DNA of 64,000 nucleotides from Hymenoscyphus infarciens (lineage: Eukaryota > Ascomycota > Leotiomycetes > Helotiales > Helotiaceae). The translations under genes were made by a program, and so were the position numbers. The notes below the pieces were generated by a model. That model saw only the letters and a list, made by a program, of their open reading frames with translations. It was not told the origin of the DNA and did no database searches. This document shows, one piece after another, positions 26,849-39,473 of this stretch. The stretch is taken from positions 1-64,000 of the forward strand of contig LLCB01000203.1 in the NCBI GenBank assembly GCA_001414345.1. The letters are read 5' to 3'. Within the stretch, counting starts at the first letter, position 1. Each line of letters opens with the position of its first letter.

Positions 26849-29800
26849 TTGCTTTTTGTTATATATACGTATTTAAAGCTATTTTAAGAATTTCTGTATT
26901 TACTAGCTAGCTTCTAGTATCTTACTCTATACTCTCTTATATACTATCTTTTTAGGCTAATTAGAAGGCTTTTTAAGCATCTTACTAATATAAAGGTAAA
27001 AAGAGTAAGTACTATTAACTGCCTTAAGAGAGGTTACTTAACTAATTAAAGAGAAGCTGCTATAAATATAAGAAAGAATAAGGCTTTTTAAAAGTAAAAA
27101 GGACTATAAGTAGTGTAAATAGTAATATAACGTAGTTATAATAGAGAATATACTACCTACTAACTGTAGAAGTCTTCTAAAGCTTACTAGGCTAGGAGAG
27201 AGGGAGCCTTATCTATTAAAAAGCATCTATTTAAAAGGTATTACTTTTAATAGCTTAAAGTAAAGTACTTTTTAAAAGTATTTGAAGTCTATCTTTTAAG
27301 TATCTAAATATCTATATCTAATACTCTATTATTAGAAGTATATTATATAGCGCCTCTATATAGACTATATCCTAAATATAATATACTATTACTAACGCCG
27401 ACTATTTAGAGGTAGTAGTATAAAGAGCTAATATATTAATTTCTTATAAAAGAGCCGCTCTCCTAGTAAAAGAGTAGTATTATAAGAGGTTGAGAATTAA
27501 GAGTAAATAGTGCTTAAAGTACTACTATAGAGTAGGTAAGTGATCCTATATCTAATACTAATATCTCTACTCTTATATACTTATAGTCTAATTTACTTAA
27601 TTATAGATATATAATTATATATTCGTCTTCTTTAGTAAAAGTAATATTCTATTATTAAAAGCGTATATATATAAATACTCTATAGTTAACTAAATTAGCG
27701 TCTTTATATATGATCTCTATAGTATAAAGGAATCCTATAAAAGCTAGCTTTATAGCAGCTTTAAAGTTAAGGCTATTAATCTATCCTAGTTATAAGACTT
27801 AAGGCCTAGCTCTTAGAGCTTAAGAGGTAATTTAGTATAATTATAGTATCGATAAAGGCTCTGCCTTCTTCTTCTTATAAAGGCCCTATATTACTTAAAC
27901 ACCTACTATAATTTAATATAAAAGTAGAGACTTAAATAGCTTTAAATCTAGGTTATACTCTATATATATTAATCGAATCGTGGAAAGGCTAATTTATATA
28001 GAGTCTACTTTTAAAAGTCTTTAACCGATCCTATTATATACTCTTTTTAAAACCTACTTATAAAGTACTAAAGTCGTTGTTAGCTATAGTTACTAGAGTC
28101 TCTTAACCTGGAACCTCTTAAAAGAGCGTATATATATACTATATATCTTCTAAGTATTTAGTAAGAGGCTATAATAGAAGAGCCTTGTGTATATCTTAGA
28201 TATCTTAACTTTATTCTTTATATATTTAAGATAATTAAGAAAGAGATTATTAAATCAAGAGACTACTAGTATAGGTACTAATTAGCTACTATTCTATATA
28301 AATTATATAAGAGAGCATCTACTAAGATATTATCTACTCTTAGTATATATTCTAATTATATATTAATATTGAATTAGACGGCTAGGCGTAAAGTAGCTTA
28401 TAAGAGGCGATTTTAGTAGAGGTACCTTAAGAGCTGCTTAAGAAGTCCGATCTATATAGTAGTATTATTTATATAGATAATTACCCTCTTTGTCGCTTAT
28501 ACCTCCTTCTATTATTTAAAGAATATTCTTACTACTTTAATCTTAAAGATATTTATATTGAATTAAGAGTCCTTTCTAATCTCTAAGAGAGGTAACTAAA
28601 GAGTATATTCTTTTAATAGTGTATATATATACTCTTATTAAACATATTTTAAATTATCTACTTTTAAAAAGAAGGCTCTTAGGCCTTTGATAGAGGTATT
28701 GTAAAAAAGGTATATATATAACTAGATATTATTAAAGAAGTATATACTATTAAACCGCGATAATATCTTATTCTACTACCTAAGGTCCTTCTAGACTTCT
28801 TTTAAGAGGTGCCTCTTTTCTATATAAGGTATATAGTTAGACTATATATATATAAATGTCTAGAAGTTATAGTAGAAGGCCTAGCTTAATTATACTACAA
28901 GGGCGTAAAAAGATAGAAGGCTAGTAAGCGATTCAAGCTTGTTATAGGTAATACTTCTATAGTTAATAAATTAGTATATCTTAAGCTTTATTTTAGCTAG
29001 CTTTTCTAGTAGTATAGAGGCTCTAAAAGTGACAGTATCTATTAGGTACTTTATTACTTCTAAGAGTATACTTTAAGCGCTCTTTTTGTTGTTAATTAGT
29101 ATACTTAATATTTAAGTAAGAGTCTTATACTCTATAGCTTATTTTTTAAGGAATTAAGGCGTAGCTTTAACAGCTTTAAACATAGTAAACTCGTTATCTA
29201 AATAGTAGCTTATAATATACTACTCTAAGTATAACTATATTATCTACTTAAAAGCCTCTACGAAGATATTAAAGATGAATAGTAGTATGGTAAGGCTAAA
29301 GAGTAGTACTATATAAGTATAATAAATCCCTTTTTATTAGAAACCTAAAAGCTAGTATATTTGTAGTATAATTAGTACTATTTGAAAAGCGTTGGATATA
29401 TCTCTTTTAAGTATTATATACTCTTAGCTAGCTTCTTATACTATAGCTAATACCTCCTAGAAGAAAACGTACTTTAAATATATATATTTATCTAATATAT
29501 AATAATTTATTAAGCGGCTTTTAAGATAAGATAAATAGTATATTTAGCGTTAATCGCTATTAGGCTTTAGTTTAAGTGTAAAACTAAGTAGAGAAGCTAT
29601 AAAAGGTGCCCCCTAGTATAGATTAACTTTCTTAATTAAACTAGCTTTTAAATCGTCTCTTACTTTTAAAGTTAAAAGCTTATTAAATTCAGCGGCTAAT
29701 AAGAGGTTCTTTAATATATATAAAACTTCTAAGCCTTTATACCTAATTAGTACTCTAAATTAAAGTATATTATTGATATTTTCTAAGAATAACTAATTAA

Positions 29801-31771
29801 GATATTAGAGTAATAATGCCTTTTATACTTTAAGAGATAATAAAGAGAGTAATATATCTAGTAGTAGTTTTGATATATTATATAAAAGGAAGAATACTAT
29901 AGTATTTAATCGAATAGGTGTAGAAGAGTATAGATAAGAAGATATAAATTAGAGTAAAAGATCTTTATTAGTACTACTATAGTCCTTATCTATTATCTTT
30001 TTTATACTAACTTCTTAGCTCTTTCTTATTTCCTTCTTATTGCTTTTATCGTCCTCCTTTAGTAGATAGATTTAAGTATAATTCGGGTTTTTATAACCTT
30101 CTAGTTTACTTACTTTAAAGTATGTCTACAAAGAGATGTCGCTATCTCGATTACGACTTTAACAACCCCCTCTTCCTCCTCCTCCGCTGCCACGGCCTAG
30201 TCTTCTCGTCTAATAATATTAAGTGATTATACTCTTAGGTATATCTTATAATTCTACCCTCCTTAATCCACCTCTACTAACTACCTTTTCCTACTAGAAG
30301 AGCGCTAATTAGATTACCTCTACCTAGGTATAATCCTTAGCTAGGCCTATAATTCTATAGTTAAAGTTATTAAGCTAAACGTAAACGCCTCTACTAAATA
30401 AAGAGATTATATATATAGTATATACTAGAAAATAATAAGACTACTTAGTAGTATTAGATCTAAAAACCTTTAATATCTTCTTTACTCTAAAATTTAGTAT
30501 ACTAGCTTCCTTATTAAAGGAGATAGTACTATCGTTGTTGTTAATTAAAGAGGTGTTGTTGTCTAAATAGTAAAGATCTCTTAGCTTAAATATACCTTAC
30601 GTAATTTATATTAAGTACTTCTTATACTCTAAGAAGAGGCTATTAATTATACTAAGTATATAAAAGAGGATATTCTTACTATTGTTATTTACTACTAATA
30701 TTCCTTTTAATAGATTCCTTTTTAGATTAATTCCTTTACCTATTAGTAGCACTTCCTAATAAGGAGAGAGGTTAGCCTATTAAGCATTATTAGTATATAT
30801 TATCCCTCTCTCTAGTATATTAAATTATCAGCTCTACCTATCTATTCTTTAATTAGTAACTATTAGTATAGTAATATTACCTTAATTACCCTAGCTAAGC
30901 TCTAGAACTCCTACTAAATTACTCTAAGCAGTAGCGCCAAAGTTATAAAAGTATCTTATACTAAAATTAGCTTATAAGTAGCTTTAAAAGTTAGAGTATT
31001 CTATGCCGAAGTTACCTTAACCGAAGTTGCCTTAAGAGTATCTCTAAGGATATCTAGAGGTAAAGCTCTAAAAGTATCCTCTATTAAATAGTCCTCTTAT
31101 ATAACCCTAGTATCTACTATTATATCTACCTATATATCTATTAACCTAGAGATATTAGTTACCTTAAAAGAGAAGAGGGTTATTTAACCTATTTACTTAG
31201 ATAGAGTCTTAGAAAGGGGGTTTATCGATACTATCGTCGTCGTTGTCGTCGCTATCGCTATCGCTATCGCCTCTACCTTATAGATAGAAGTCTATCCTAT
31301 TATTATCTTAAGCTTAACCTTAGTCCTATTATACTTGTCTTCTTCGACAAGCTAGATAGCAAGCACTATTTATAGTATTACCTTGATTAGTAGCAGCGTC
31401 CTAAGCAGTATATTATACTTATATAGCTGCTTAAGTATTATAGCATGCTTCGCTAACTTATCTATCACGCTCATCGTCTTTAATATTATCGTCTTCTACT
31501 AGTTAAGCTTAGAGCGTCTTAGCGGCTCTATTACTAGCCTTAGTAATAACGCTCTTATAAGCGACTTGTTTACTACGCTTTAGAGGTATCCTTGATAGAT
31601 AGATAAGAGTATTATTAGGTTAAAAAAGAGCTTAATACTGAATAAGACGTTAAAAGCGATAGGAAGTGTTATTAGTAGAATAGAGGTTACTCGGTATAAG
31701 AGGAGGCATATATATATATACCTCCTCCTTACTTAATAAGCTGATTCCTCAATTTACTATAAACCCTTTCT
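26849..31771. mobile_element. 4.9-kb RIP-degraded transposon inserted in the DUF3638 gene
   Basis: Very AT-rich block between the two halves of the giant gene, bounded by ATTTA repeats. Stops occur in all frames. Islands at 30,130-30,200 and 31,200-31,600 keep more GC, including a GTCGTC/GCTATC simple repeat at about 31,230-31,275; the minus strand of 31,300-31,600 may be a decayed coding segment, but I could not identify the product. The terminal near-palindrome (GAGGAGG / CCTCCTC around 31,703-31,730) is shared with the short copy. Family unknown; neither LTRs nor inverted termini were found. Confidence 0.7.
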
Positions 31772-33715
31772 ATTTAACGTGCATGCTCGCCAATTCCCTT
31801 TACTCCTATCATCAGAAGAAAACATCTCAATCCTCATCGAGACTTCGACGGTCGTAAAGGACCGCTGGCCTATATCGATAAAAGTACTCAGCCCTCTTAC
31901 TCGCAACTCTTTTTTGAACAATCATATAATATAGATGTTTCCTGCTTGGGAATTTCTGAAACATCTTGGGATTTGGTAGTGCAAGCACAGTCGATGAATT
32001 CTGACTTACCTTGTCCCAGGTTCACTTCGCATTATTCGAGGGAGAATTGATAGTTCGGGCATACCAAGGGATAGAGCTATTTGAGGTTGTACCAACCCAC
32101 GCCGTAGAGACGGACGTTCCTCGTGCTCTTGTTCAAAATTACGTACACTGGATTCATCGCGGGACAGAAGAGATTGAATGGAGACCCATGGAAGAAAAAT
32201 GGTTTCCTTCTGCCAAAAATTGGCGAATCTCGACACCCCAAAATCCCCAAGAAAGCCGACTGACATGGGGATCAAGTCATCTCATAGACACTGCAAGTGA
32301 CACTGCGCGCGCTGTCCACAAATGGCTTCGACCAATCGAGCGGCCAGACAATATCAATATCTACTACGATGCTGACGCCAAAAACACCCAAATTCAGCTT
32401 CCTAGGATGAATTTGGACTTTGTTCTGACAAAAAATGGTCTCGAATCTAAGCAATTCCGGGGAATGGCCGTGGACACCCGCCAACATATAGGAACTTTCT
32501 TCGGTTTACAAAACAAGCTCGTTCTAAAGGAACTTCAAGGGAAATCGCGAGTCGTGATCGTTCCGCGAGGCTTCATATCACATCGTCGAAATGGGCATCA
32601 CGTCGAGGTCTTTATTGAAACAGAAGAAAAAGAGAAAGTTCCTTACCACCAGTTCTCCGTCGACAAGGACCTTGGCTTGCTTGTCGACAGTGGAAATCTT
32701 AATAGCCGTCTCCTTAAAATATATCTTCACGCCCTGACGTCGCATTGTCTTCCAGATACCCTGACTTCCAGAACGGGTACGGAAGAGGTGCTCCATGGCC
32801 TGGAACTAGCAAGTACTCGATCTTTTATGTCATTGGATCAAGAGCATATTGACCAACTGAAGCTTATCGCGAAGCTCTCGCCACAACGTGATTACTACCC
32901 AAAAGGATCAAGGTTTTTTCAGACAATCAATTGGGAAAGCCTTTCTCTTGTCACACCATGAGGAGTTCGTCAAAAAAACTCGACTCATGGTAGCCCAGGC
33001 CCAATCATTTCGGCAATTTTCATCTGCTTCTGCGGGCCTCAAATACAAGATAGAGGCTCAAGGAGCAACTGAGCTTCGAGAGCGCGCTTCTATCCGTAAT
33101 GCGTTTTTCGGGGTTCATCCTTTTGGAGCCGAAAAGTTTACGACAGCCAGCGACGCTATTTATAGCGAAGCAAGGGACTCAGTTCACGAGAGCGTCCGTG
33201 AACGTGAGGCATGCAACATTTCCTCTATGGTAGACAAATGGAGCTGTCGTCTCGATCCATCTACTAATCTTTTCGAAGAAATTCAGGCGTGGGGTAGATT
33301 CAATGGTGCCATATACGGCCCCCAGTCCCAGTTTGAATTTGGGTATGACACGAGGTGGCTTGATAATCCCAAGGTCTTTATGGGTCAATTTTGGTGTACC
33401 TTTCAAACATTCATGTCAAAATCTAAGCAAAGTGTTAATAAGCTGGAAATTTCCATCTTTTTGTCGACTTTGGCTAACTCGAAATGGGGAAATCAACCTC
33501 TGGTCCACACCCTCCTCGCGCTTGCTACGACACCAGGTTTACGCAATATTCAACCACCCCAATATGACTATTTCGATCTTTCATTGGGCTGCGAACCCAA
33601 AGAAGCCGAACTGACTAGGCTGCTGGACGAATGCAAAATTCAATTTGAGGGGAGCCCTGAGATACGTGCTCCTCGGCTTCCTAACGAAAGCGATCGAGAC
33701 TTCGTGGGGCGCCGT

Positions 33716-35730
33716 TAAGCTGCCTGGCAAGCCGCTACTAAGCTCTAGGCTAAAAAGTGTTTAAGAGCTCTGGTGCGCTAGTGGCCTACGTAAGATCTGC
33801 GCCTCCTAGAAACTCCAGAGATCTAGAAATATTTGCCTAGCCTTGAGAATTCTAAAGCACAGATTAAAGACTTGTTCAAGTCTTGGCACAAGAATAACGC
33901 GTTTAAGAATTATATCGAGGAAATATAGGACGTTCTTGACTCCCTTTCTTGACCGATACCTGTACTTGATAATTTCTTTTCGATCTCGCCCTAGGAAGAT
34001 ACCTACGTAGGGGCAAAGTCTTTTCTTAGAATTGCTGATCTCCTACAAAACCCTCTACTAGTTTTTGAAGATTATCAGGACGGCCTTGAAGAGCTTGTGA
34101 CGGTTAACGATTAACTAGTAGATGATAATGAACTATCGAAGTTGAAGTCACTTTTGACGAAACTGTCTAGATCCGCTGTAGGTTATTATTAGAAGATGTA
34201 TATTACTGATTTGCGTAAGAGCTACAACGCCCTTCTCGCCACCACCCCACCGAGCCATCAACTCAAACAATCTCCTCAAGCTTTTCTTGAATCCCACCTT
34301 AAGCGATGTAGTAAGTATGTCGAATCGTTGTACTAAAAGATTTGTAGAAGATTAATTGTCTCTGGTACGTTAAGCAAGGTTATCCTGGGTCTAAGGTTAA
34401 TTCATTATTTGCTATCATTGCTAACCTTCTCTAGGTATACCTATTTATGAAAGTGGTCACAGAGCTCTGATGCTTCCCTGCCTATTGCCGAGTATTCTTC
34501 TATGGCTACTTGCTCAATCGAGTCTGGTGACAGTGAGCCCAGAGTGGAAAGCGGTTCTGGTTCGTTACGGTCTTGCTATTGTACGAATGTAAAAAGCAGA
34601 GCGATTGGTGGCGTGTGGTAAAAATCTGGTAGAAGTTATGGATGAGCTAATAAACGTGGGATATGAAAACTGGGACCTGATCGAAAACCTGGATTGGCTA
34701 TTGTTGGAGCTAGAAAGCAATATTCTTATTTGACCTGAACAAGCCTAGATTGCCTGCGAGATGATTGAGCTACAATCGGGATTAAACTCAATTATGTAAC
34801 TAAACATGGGCCTAGGAAAATCCTCTGTTATTGTGCTAATTGTTTCAGCGACTTTGGTAGACCGGTCGAAGCTTACCAGAGTAATTGTGCTGAAATCACT
34901 CTCTGAGCAAATGTTCCAGCTCTTGGTTCAGTAATTGGGTGGATTCATTGGTCGAAGCATTTACCGACTCCCTATTTCCCGATCCTTGAAGCCAACTTTC
35001 TCTTCCGCGACGTTGATCCAAAAGACCTACGAGGAATGTATGGCTTCCGGGGGCGTTCTTCTTGTGGAGCCTGAAACCCTTTTGTCCTTTGAACTTCTAG
35101 GTATTGAGTATTTATTGTCTCGAGAACTTACTCCTCCCGGGCCTGAATCTCACCTTCTGCTAATCAACGAGAACAACAAATCTGCCGATGACGCTCAGGG
35201 GTCTATGTATGACATAGGAAAGATTATGGTTAAGACCTAATCTTAGCTTTATCAGAATGCTAGGGATATACTTGACGAGTTAGATGAGATCCTAAGCGTT
35301 AGATTTGAACTGATCTATACACTTGGAATCCAACAGAACATTCAATTTAGTCTTGATCGCTGGGTTGCCATTTAGCATGTGCTGGGCGTTATCTCTAGAT
35401 CTGTACGGGATCTCGTCCTCGAGTTTCTACAGGGTCTCGAAGTCATTGAAGGGGCTTCTGGTCAATTTCCTCGCGTACGAGTCCTGGAAGAGACGGCCGG
35501 CAAAGCTCTTTTACAAAAAGCGGTATAATATATTTGCAGAAACGGGATGTCTTCCCTGGCGATGTGGACCTTCAGCGAAGACGAAAGAGAGGTTGTCTCG
35601 GAATATATTATGAGTCTTTAAATTACCAAAGATCAGGCAGCAATCCTTGAAACCAAGGTTTTCTAAACAGAATTTACCAAGATGAGTCTCTTGTTGCTTT
35701 AGGGCTTGTTCGCTGTGGGTGTATTAGAAT
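33716..35730 (+). other. C-to-T nonsense patch inside the DUF3638 region
   Basis: Twenty-three stop codons in the frame that otherwise follows the family: eleven at 33,716-34,340 and twelve after the intron to 35,730. Every one can be derived from CAA, CAG or CGA by one C-to-T change on the coding strand, while TGG tryptophan codons in the patch are kept. The flanking coding regions on both sides have none. Signature of cytosine deamination-type mutation such as RIP, restricted to this segment. Confidence 0.75.
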
Positions 35731-36235
35731 TTGTCTTCGTAAAGAAGAGATGGCGCGTAAACTACGGTCTCTCGCTCTTACGATCTATGCTTGCTGTGCT
35801 GTATCACGCGAAGGATACTGTAAGCGAAACCTCCGCATGGTGCTTCTCGCATTAGTCTTGACCTAAATACTAACTGAATTTTTCCAGCCCAGCGCCAGAT
35901 CAGAATTCTCTTACCCTGATACCGCTATTTGCCTCACCTGTCTTTCATACTACTATACAGGACTGAACAACGCACAAATTCATGACAGCTTCGAAGAGCT
36001 CTTCACATCCGGTCACGCCCAAGAAGACTACTCACGTTGGATTCAAGGATGTGACATTATGCCAAACGCATTCAAACAGTTGGCAGGTGTAAACCTTCGA
36101 GACAAGCAGAAATGCACCCAAGATCTCTTTCCTTGCCTCCGATACTCGAAGGGACTTATTGATTACTATCTGCAACATCTGGTATTTCCAAAGGAGATGA
36201 AGGAATTTAGCAGCAAGCTCTCTTCATCGGGATGG

Positions 36236-36286
36236 GTAACAACCCCCGACCCACTAAATTTAGCTCTGCTGACTTTCTTTTCACAG
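36236..36286 (+). other. Intron in the DUF3645 section (51 bp)
   Basis: GTAACA...TTTCACAG with a CTGAC branch-like motif. Its length is a multiple of three and stop-free, so it could be read through, but removal joins SGW to EIARQKIHPTTGFSG, which matches the family spacing. Confidence 0.75.
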
Positions 36287-36833
36287 GAAATTGCTCGCCA
36301 GAAGATTCACCCCACCACAGGCTTCAGTGGAACTAATGATAGTAAATACATGCTTCCTACGGCGGTCGAGCAGTGTGATCTTCCGGAGCAATTATCGACC
36401 AATGCCGAGGTTTTATCATGCATCCTTCGGCCGGAAAATACCTACCACACAGAACATATGCTGGAATTAGAGACACTGGATGCCAAAGCACTTCTCGACG
36501 TGGCTGTCATCATGGACCCTCCAACCCGCGTTGTTATAGACGTGGGCGCCCAGCTTCTCGAAGACAATGAGACAATAGCATCATCTTGGCTTGACCGCGT
36601 CGATCCTGCTGATGCTCAGGCGGTCATATTCTTCTACAACAAGGACATATTTGTCCTTAATCGGGAGGGGTTGAAAGAGCCCTTGCTAATTTCTCCATTC
36701 CTAAAAAAGATTGATGAGTGCCTAGTATACATCGACGAAGCTCATTCCAGAGGCACTGACTTGAAGATGCCTGTCGACTATCGTGCGATTTGCACACTCG
36801 GTCCTGGTCTTACTAAAGATAGACTCGCTCAAG

Positions 36834-36887
36834 GTATGCCATTATCTGTCGTCCATACTTTGGTGAAGCTAATTTGTAACCTTGCAG
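36834..36887 (+). other. Intron in the DUF3645 section (54 bp)
   Basis: GTATGC...CTTGCAG; removal gives LAQACKRLRKLGKGQSVVF, the expected family sequence. Also a multiple of three without a stop. Confidence 0.8.
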
Positions 36888-38237
36888 CTTGCAAACGCCT
36901 ACGGAAACTTGGCAAAGGACAATCCGTCGTTTTCGTCGCTCCACGGGAAGTCCAATCCAAGATACTTGAGTGCTGTGGCAAGCATGACGCGAATCTCATT
37001 GGTGTTGAAGACATACTCCTGTGGGCAATGCATAACTCTTGGGATTTCACCAAAAAGGGTATGCCTCTGTGGGCTGTCCAGGGTATGAGACATTATCGTC
37101 GAACCGCTGCTTGCGACTTCTCTGGGGAGATACCCGTCATTCCGATCACCGTTCTGGAACCAGAAGCTATGACCCTGGATGAGAGATACGGGCTTGACAG
37201 AAAATCACTTGAGGCAGGGATGATTTGTCGAGGAAGATTTTCAGTGGACGGAAATGATGTATCTCGAGCTGAGTTAAGCTCCATTCGCGCCAAGTGGCGA
37301 TTTTGGCGCCTCCGACCTGCACGAAGAACAAGAACGGGAATTGCATCCCGAGAACGAGAGAGAGGCGCAACTGGAACCACCACCTCCCGCGAGAGCCTAC
37401 AGTCATATTGTTCACGAGAACATTCGACGGCTTGTTCGTACCGGGCAACTCATCTCTAATGAAGGTACAACACCAGCTTTCGGACTCTTCAACCTTACTC
37501 GTGCTCGCGAAATGGTCAACTTACAGGACTGGCCTGCCGATCTCATGATTTCGAACGATTACCGACAAACTGTCCAGCTTCCAAATGACGGTCAAAAAGA
37601 CTCATTCTTACGGCCTGTTCAATGGGTTTAATCCTTTAAAGGCCCAGATCGTGAGCCCAAGTACTTGGTTCTCAGCCCCTTTGAAGTCCAAGAGCTGTTG
37701 CCACTCATGAGAGGTTCGCAACATGTACGTTTGCACATCTACTCTCCACGCTTGAGTCTCTCAAATCGAAGCCTCGAATGCTTGTCTTTTTGTGCGGTCC
37801 CGCCCGTCCCTAACTGTTGGGCTGTCCCAGCTATCTCTACTCAACTCAACCTCTTTGCTGGGCAGCTCTACCTCCGCGATCTCAGCGAGTACAGAACTCT
37901 TTGCCGATTCTTAGGTCTGCGATTTAAGCATCCTTATCAGGGTGTCGAGGTGGGAACAGATGGGTTCATTTCTCCCGAAACGAGACACCTTCAAGACGAT
38001 GAGACGGCGGTTATCTGCAAGTTCACTCGCAGTCCCGTCGACCTTTTACGTCTAGTTACAGGATTCCGTCGACTTGGGCAAACGTTTGATAATTCCCATA
38101 TGGGCAAGATCTTCAGTGGAGAATTGGTTTGGGAAGGAGAGTTTGATGTTGTTGCCAATGGAGAGATGGAAGGTGAAGATGGTGATGTGATGAATTTGGA
38201 TGAGGAAGAGAATACTATGATGGTCAAGCGTGAGTGA

Positions 38238-38760
38238 TTACTGATCAGTACGGTATAGGGGAAAGTTAAATTGGTGATTGCTTTGTATGATTTTGCTTGA
38301 TATTTGGGAACTTGTGTGTATGACTATTTGGCGTTTGGGGATTTACTAAATGGGTGGGTTGCCTCGCGGCATTGCTAGATACCCTATGTGCGCGCTCTTT
38401 TAGCTGTAGCTTGATGGCTATGAGATGGCATCATTGAGGCTCTGAATGGGGCTGGACAATGTTAATCAAGTTGAACGTACTTTAAATGTTTGAATCTTAT
38501 TGGGAGTGGGATGAGATGGTGGTATTTCCTTTGGCACAGAAAGGATGTAGCCAGCGAAAGAAAGGAGGAGAGCAGAGTAGAGTAGTGACTCTATCAGAGG
38601 CCTCAATGGAGAAGTGGTCGAGTTTACTATCAAGAACGGTCGCATTCTTCATTGTCAGCCAGCTACCGATGTACATTTCGTGTGCTTATACTTCTGCTTT
38701 CCATACATTACTAACGAATATCCTAGTGTTGCTAGTAGTATCTGGAATATTATACTGCTA
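38238..38760. other. 3' flank of the DUF3638 gene
   Basis: Normal-composition sequence with T-rich and TG-rich stretches typical of a fungal 3' region, then an abrupt change at about 38,760 to RIP-like AT-rich sequence. No gene seen. Confidence 0.5.
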
Positions 38761-39390
38761 CGATATATCGTTGAAAATAGAGTTTACTATATACTTTTTA
38801 CACTATATAATTCTAATAATATTTAATCATATTACTATTAATATTAATAATATTTTAATTAATATTATAATAATACTATAGTATTACTAAGCCTGTCAGA
38901 TTTAAGCTTTTTACTCTAGATTTTAAACCTACTTACTTTCAGCTTTATACTTTAGAATTATATAATATAATATATAACGTTAAAAGTATATATCTAAATA
39001 GCTAGATAGAAATATATATAAAAGTATTAGCTAGAATATAACGAAAATAAAAAAGATTATTATTTATTTATTAATCTTTATATCTAAATAAAGTATTAAC
39101 TATAATAAATTTAATAAAGAATTATATTAATAGCTTCTTAGATAGTCTTAAAATTTCTTATATAGCTTATAGTAATAAAAGTAGCTTATATAAGATATAG
39201 AAGGTTTATTTTAGGTTTTAGTATACGAGTTATTAAATAGTATACTATTAGTACTATTCTAATACTAAATAAGTAGTATAGTATAGTAATAGTAATAGGT
39301 TTAAAAATAAATACATACTATTAAAATATGCTAATAATATGTTTAATTAAAATACTATAGTATTTTACTATAATAATACTACTAGTAACA
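38760..39390. other. RIP-degraded AT-rich segment
   Basis: TA-rich, stop-dense sequence between two less-mutated islands. No family could be assigned. Confidence 0.6.
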
Positions 39391-39473
39391 CTGGAATATC
39401 CAGCGGAGCTTCTTTTATATACCACTACTCTATCTAGGAACTCACGTCAATTAATGATTACTCGGTTTCGCGT

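Larger units (their letters stand above)
31777..38237 (+). pseudogene. Right part of the giant DUF6606-DUF3638-DUF3645 gene
   Basis: Continues the left part in frame after the transposon (HARQFPLLLSSEEN...). A T6 run near 31,911 and a point near 32,940 shift the frame. 32,011-33,715 is otherwise open. DUF3638 follows, with Walker A NMGLGKSS near 34,803 (family usually GEGK) and DELDEIL near 35,274 (family usually DESDEIL), but 33,716-35,730 holds 23 in-frame stops. Probable introns: about 31,976-32,020, 34,365-34,434, 35,820-35,887, 36,236-36,286, 36,834-36,887. The DUF3645 section 35,888-37,270 is fully open and well conserved (IHPTTGFSGTND, DEAHSRGTDLK). A further frameshift near 37,275 and a stop at 37,629 precede the natural end at 38,237. 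Read through, both parts give about 3,000 residues, the usual family length. Loss appears recent because most residues are still recognisable. Confidence 0.85.

Noticed and set aside
26444..31771. Interpretation as a Helitron
   Set aside because: Starts near TC and has a subterminal hairpin, but no CTRR end was found and 5-bp ATTTA repeats flank it, which Helitrons do not create.
33716..35730. Premature stops being corrected by A-to-I RNA editing or a variant genetic code
   Set aside because: Many are TAA or fit ancestral Gln/Arg, which editing of TAG to TGG would not restore, and neighbouring genes use TAA/TAG/TGA as normal stops.
38486..38881. Open frame of 131 codons
   Set aside because: Runs from a 3' flank into RIP-type AT-rich DNA; its hydrophobic tail is Ile/Leu/Asn-rich because of base composition.
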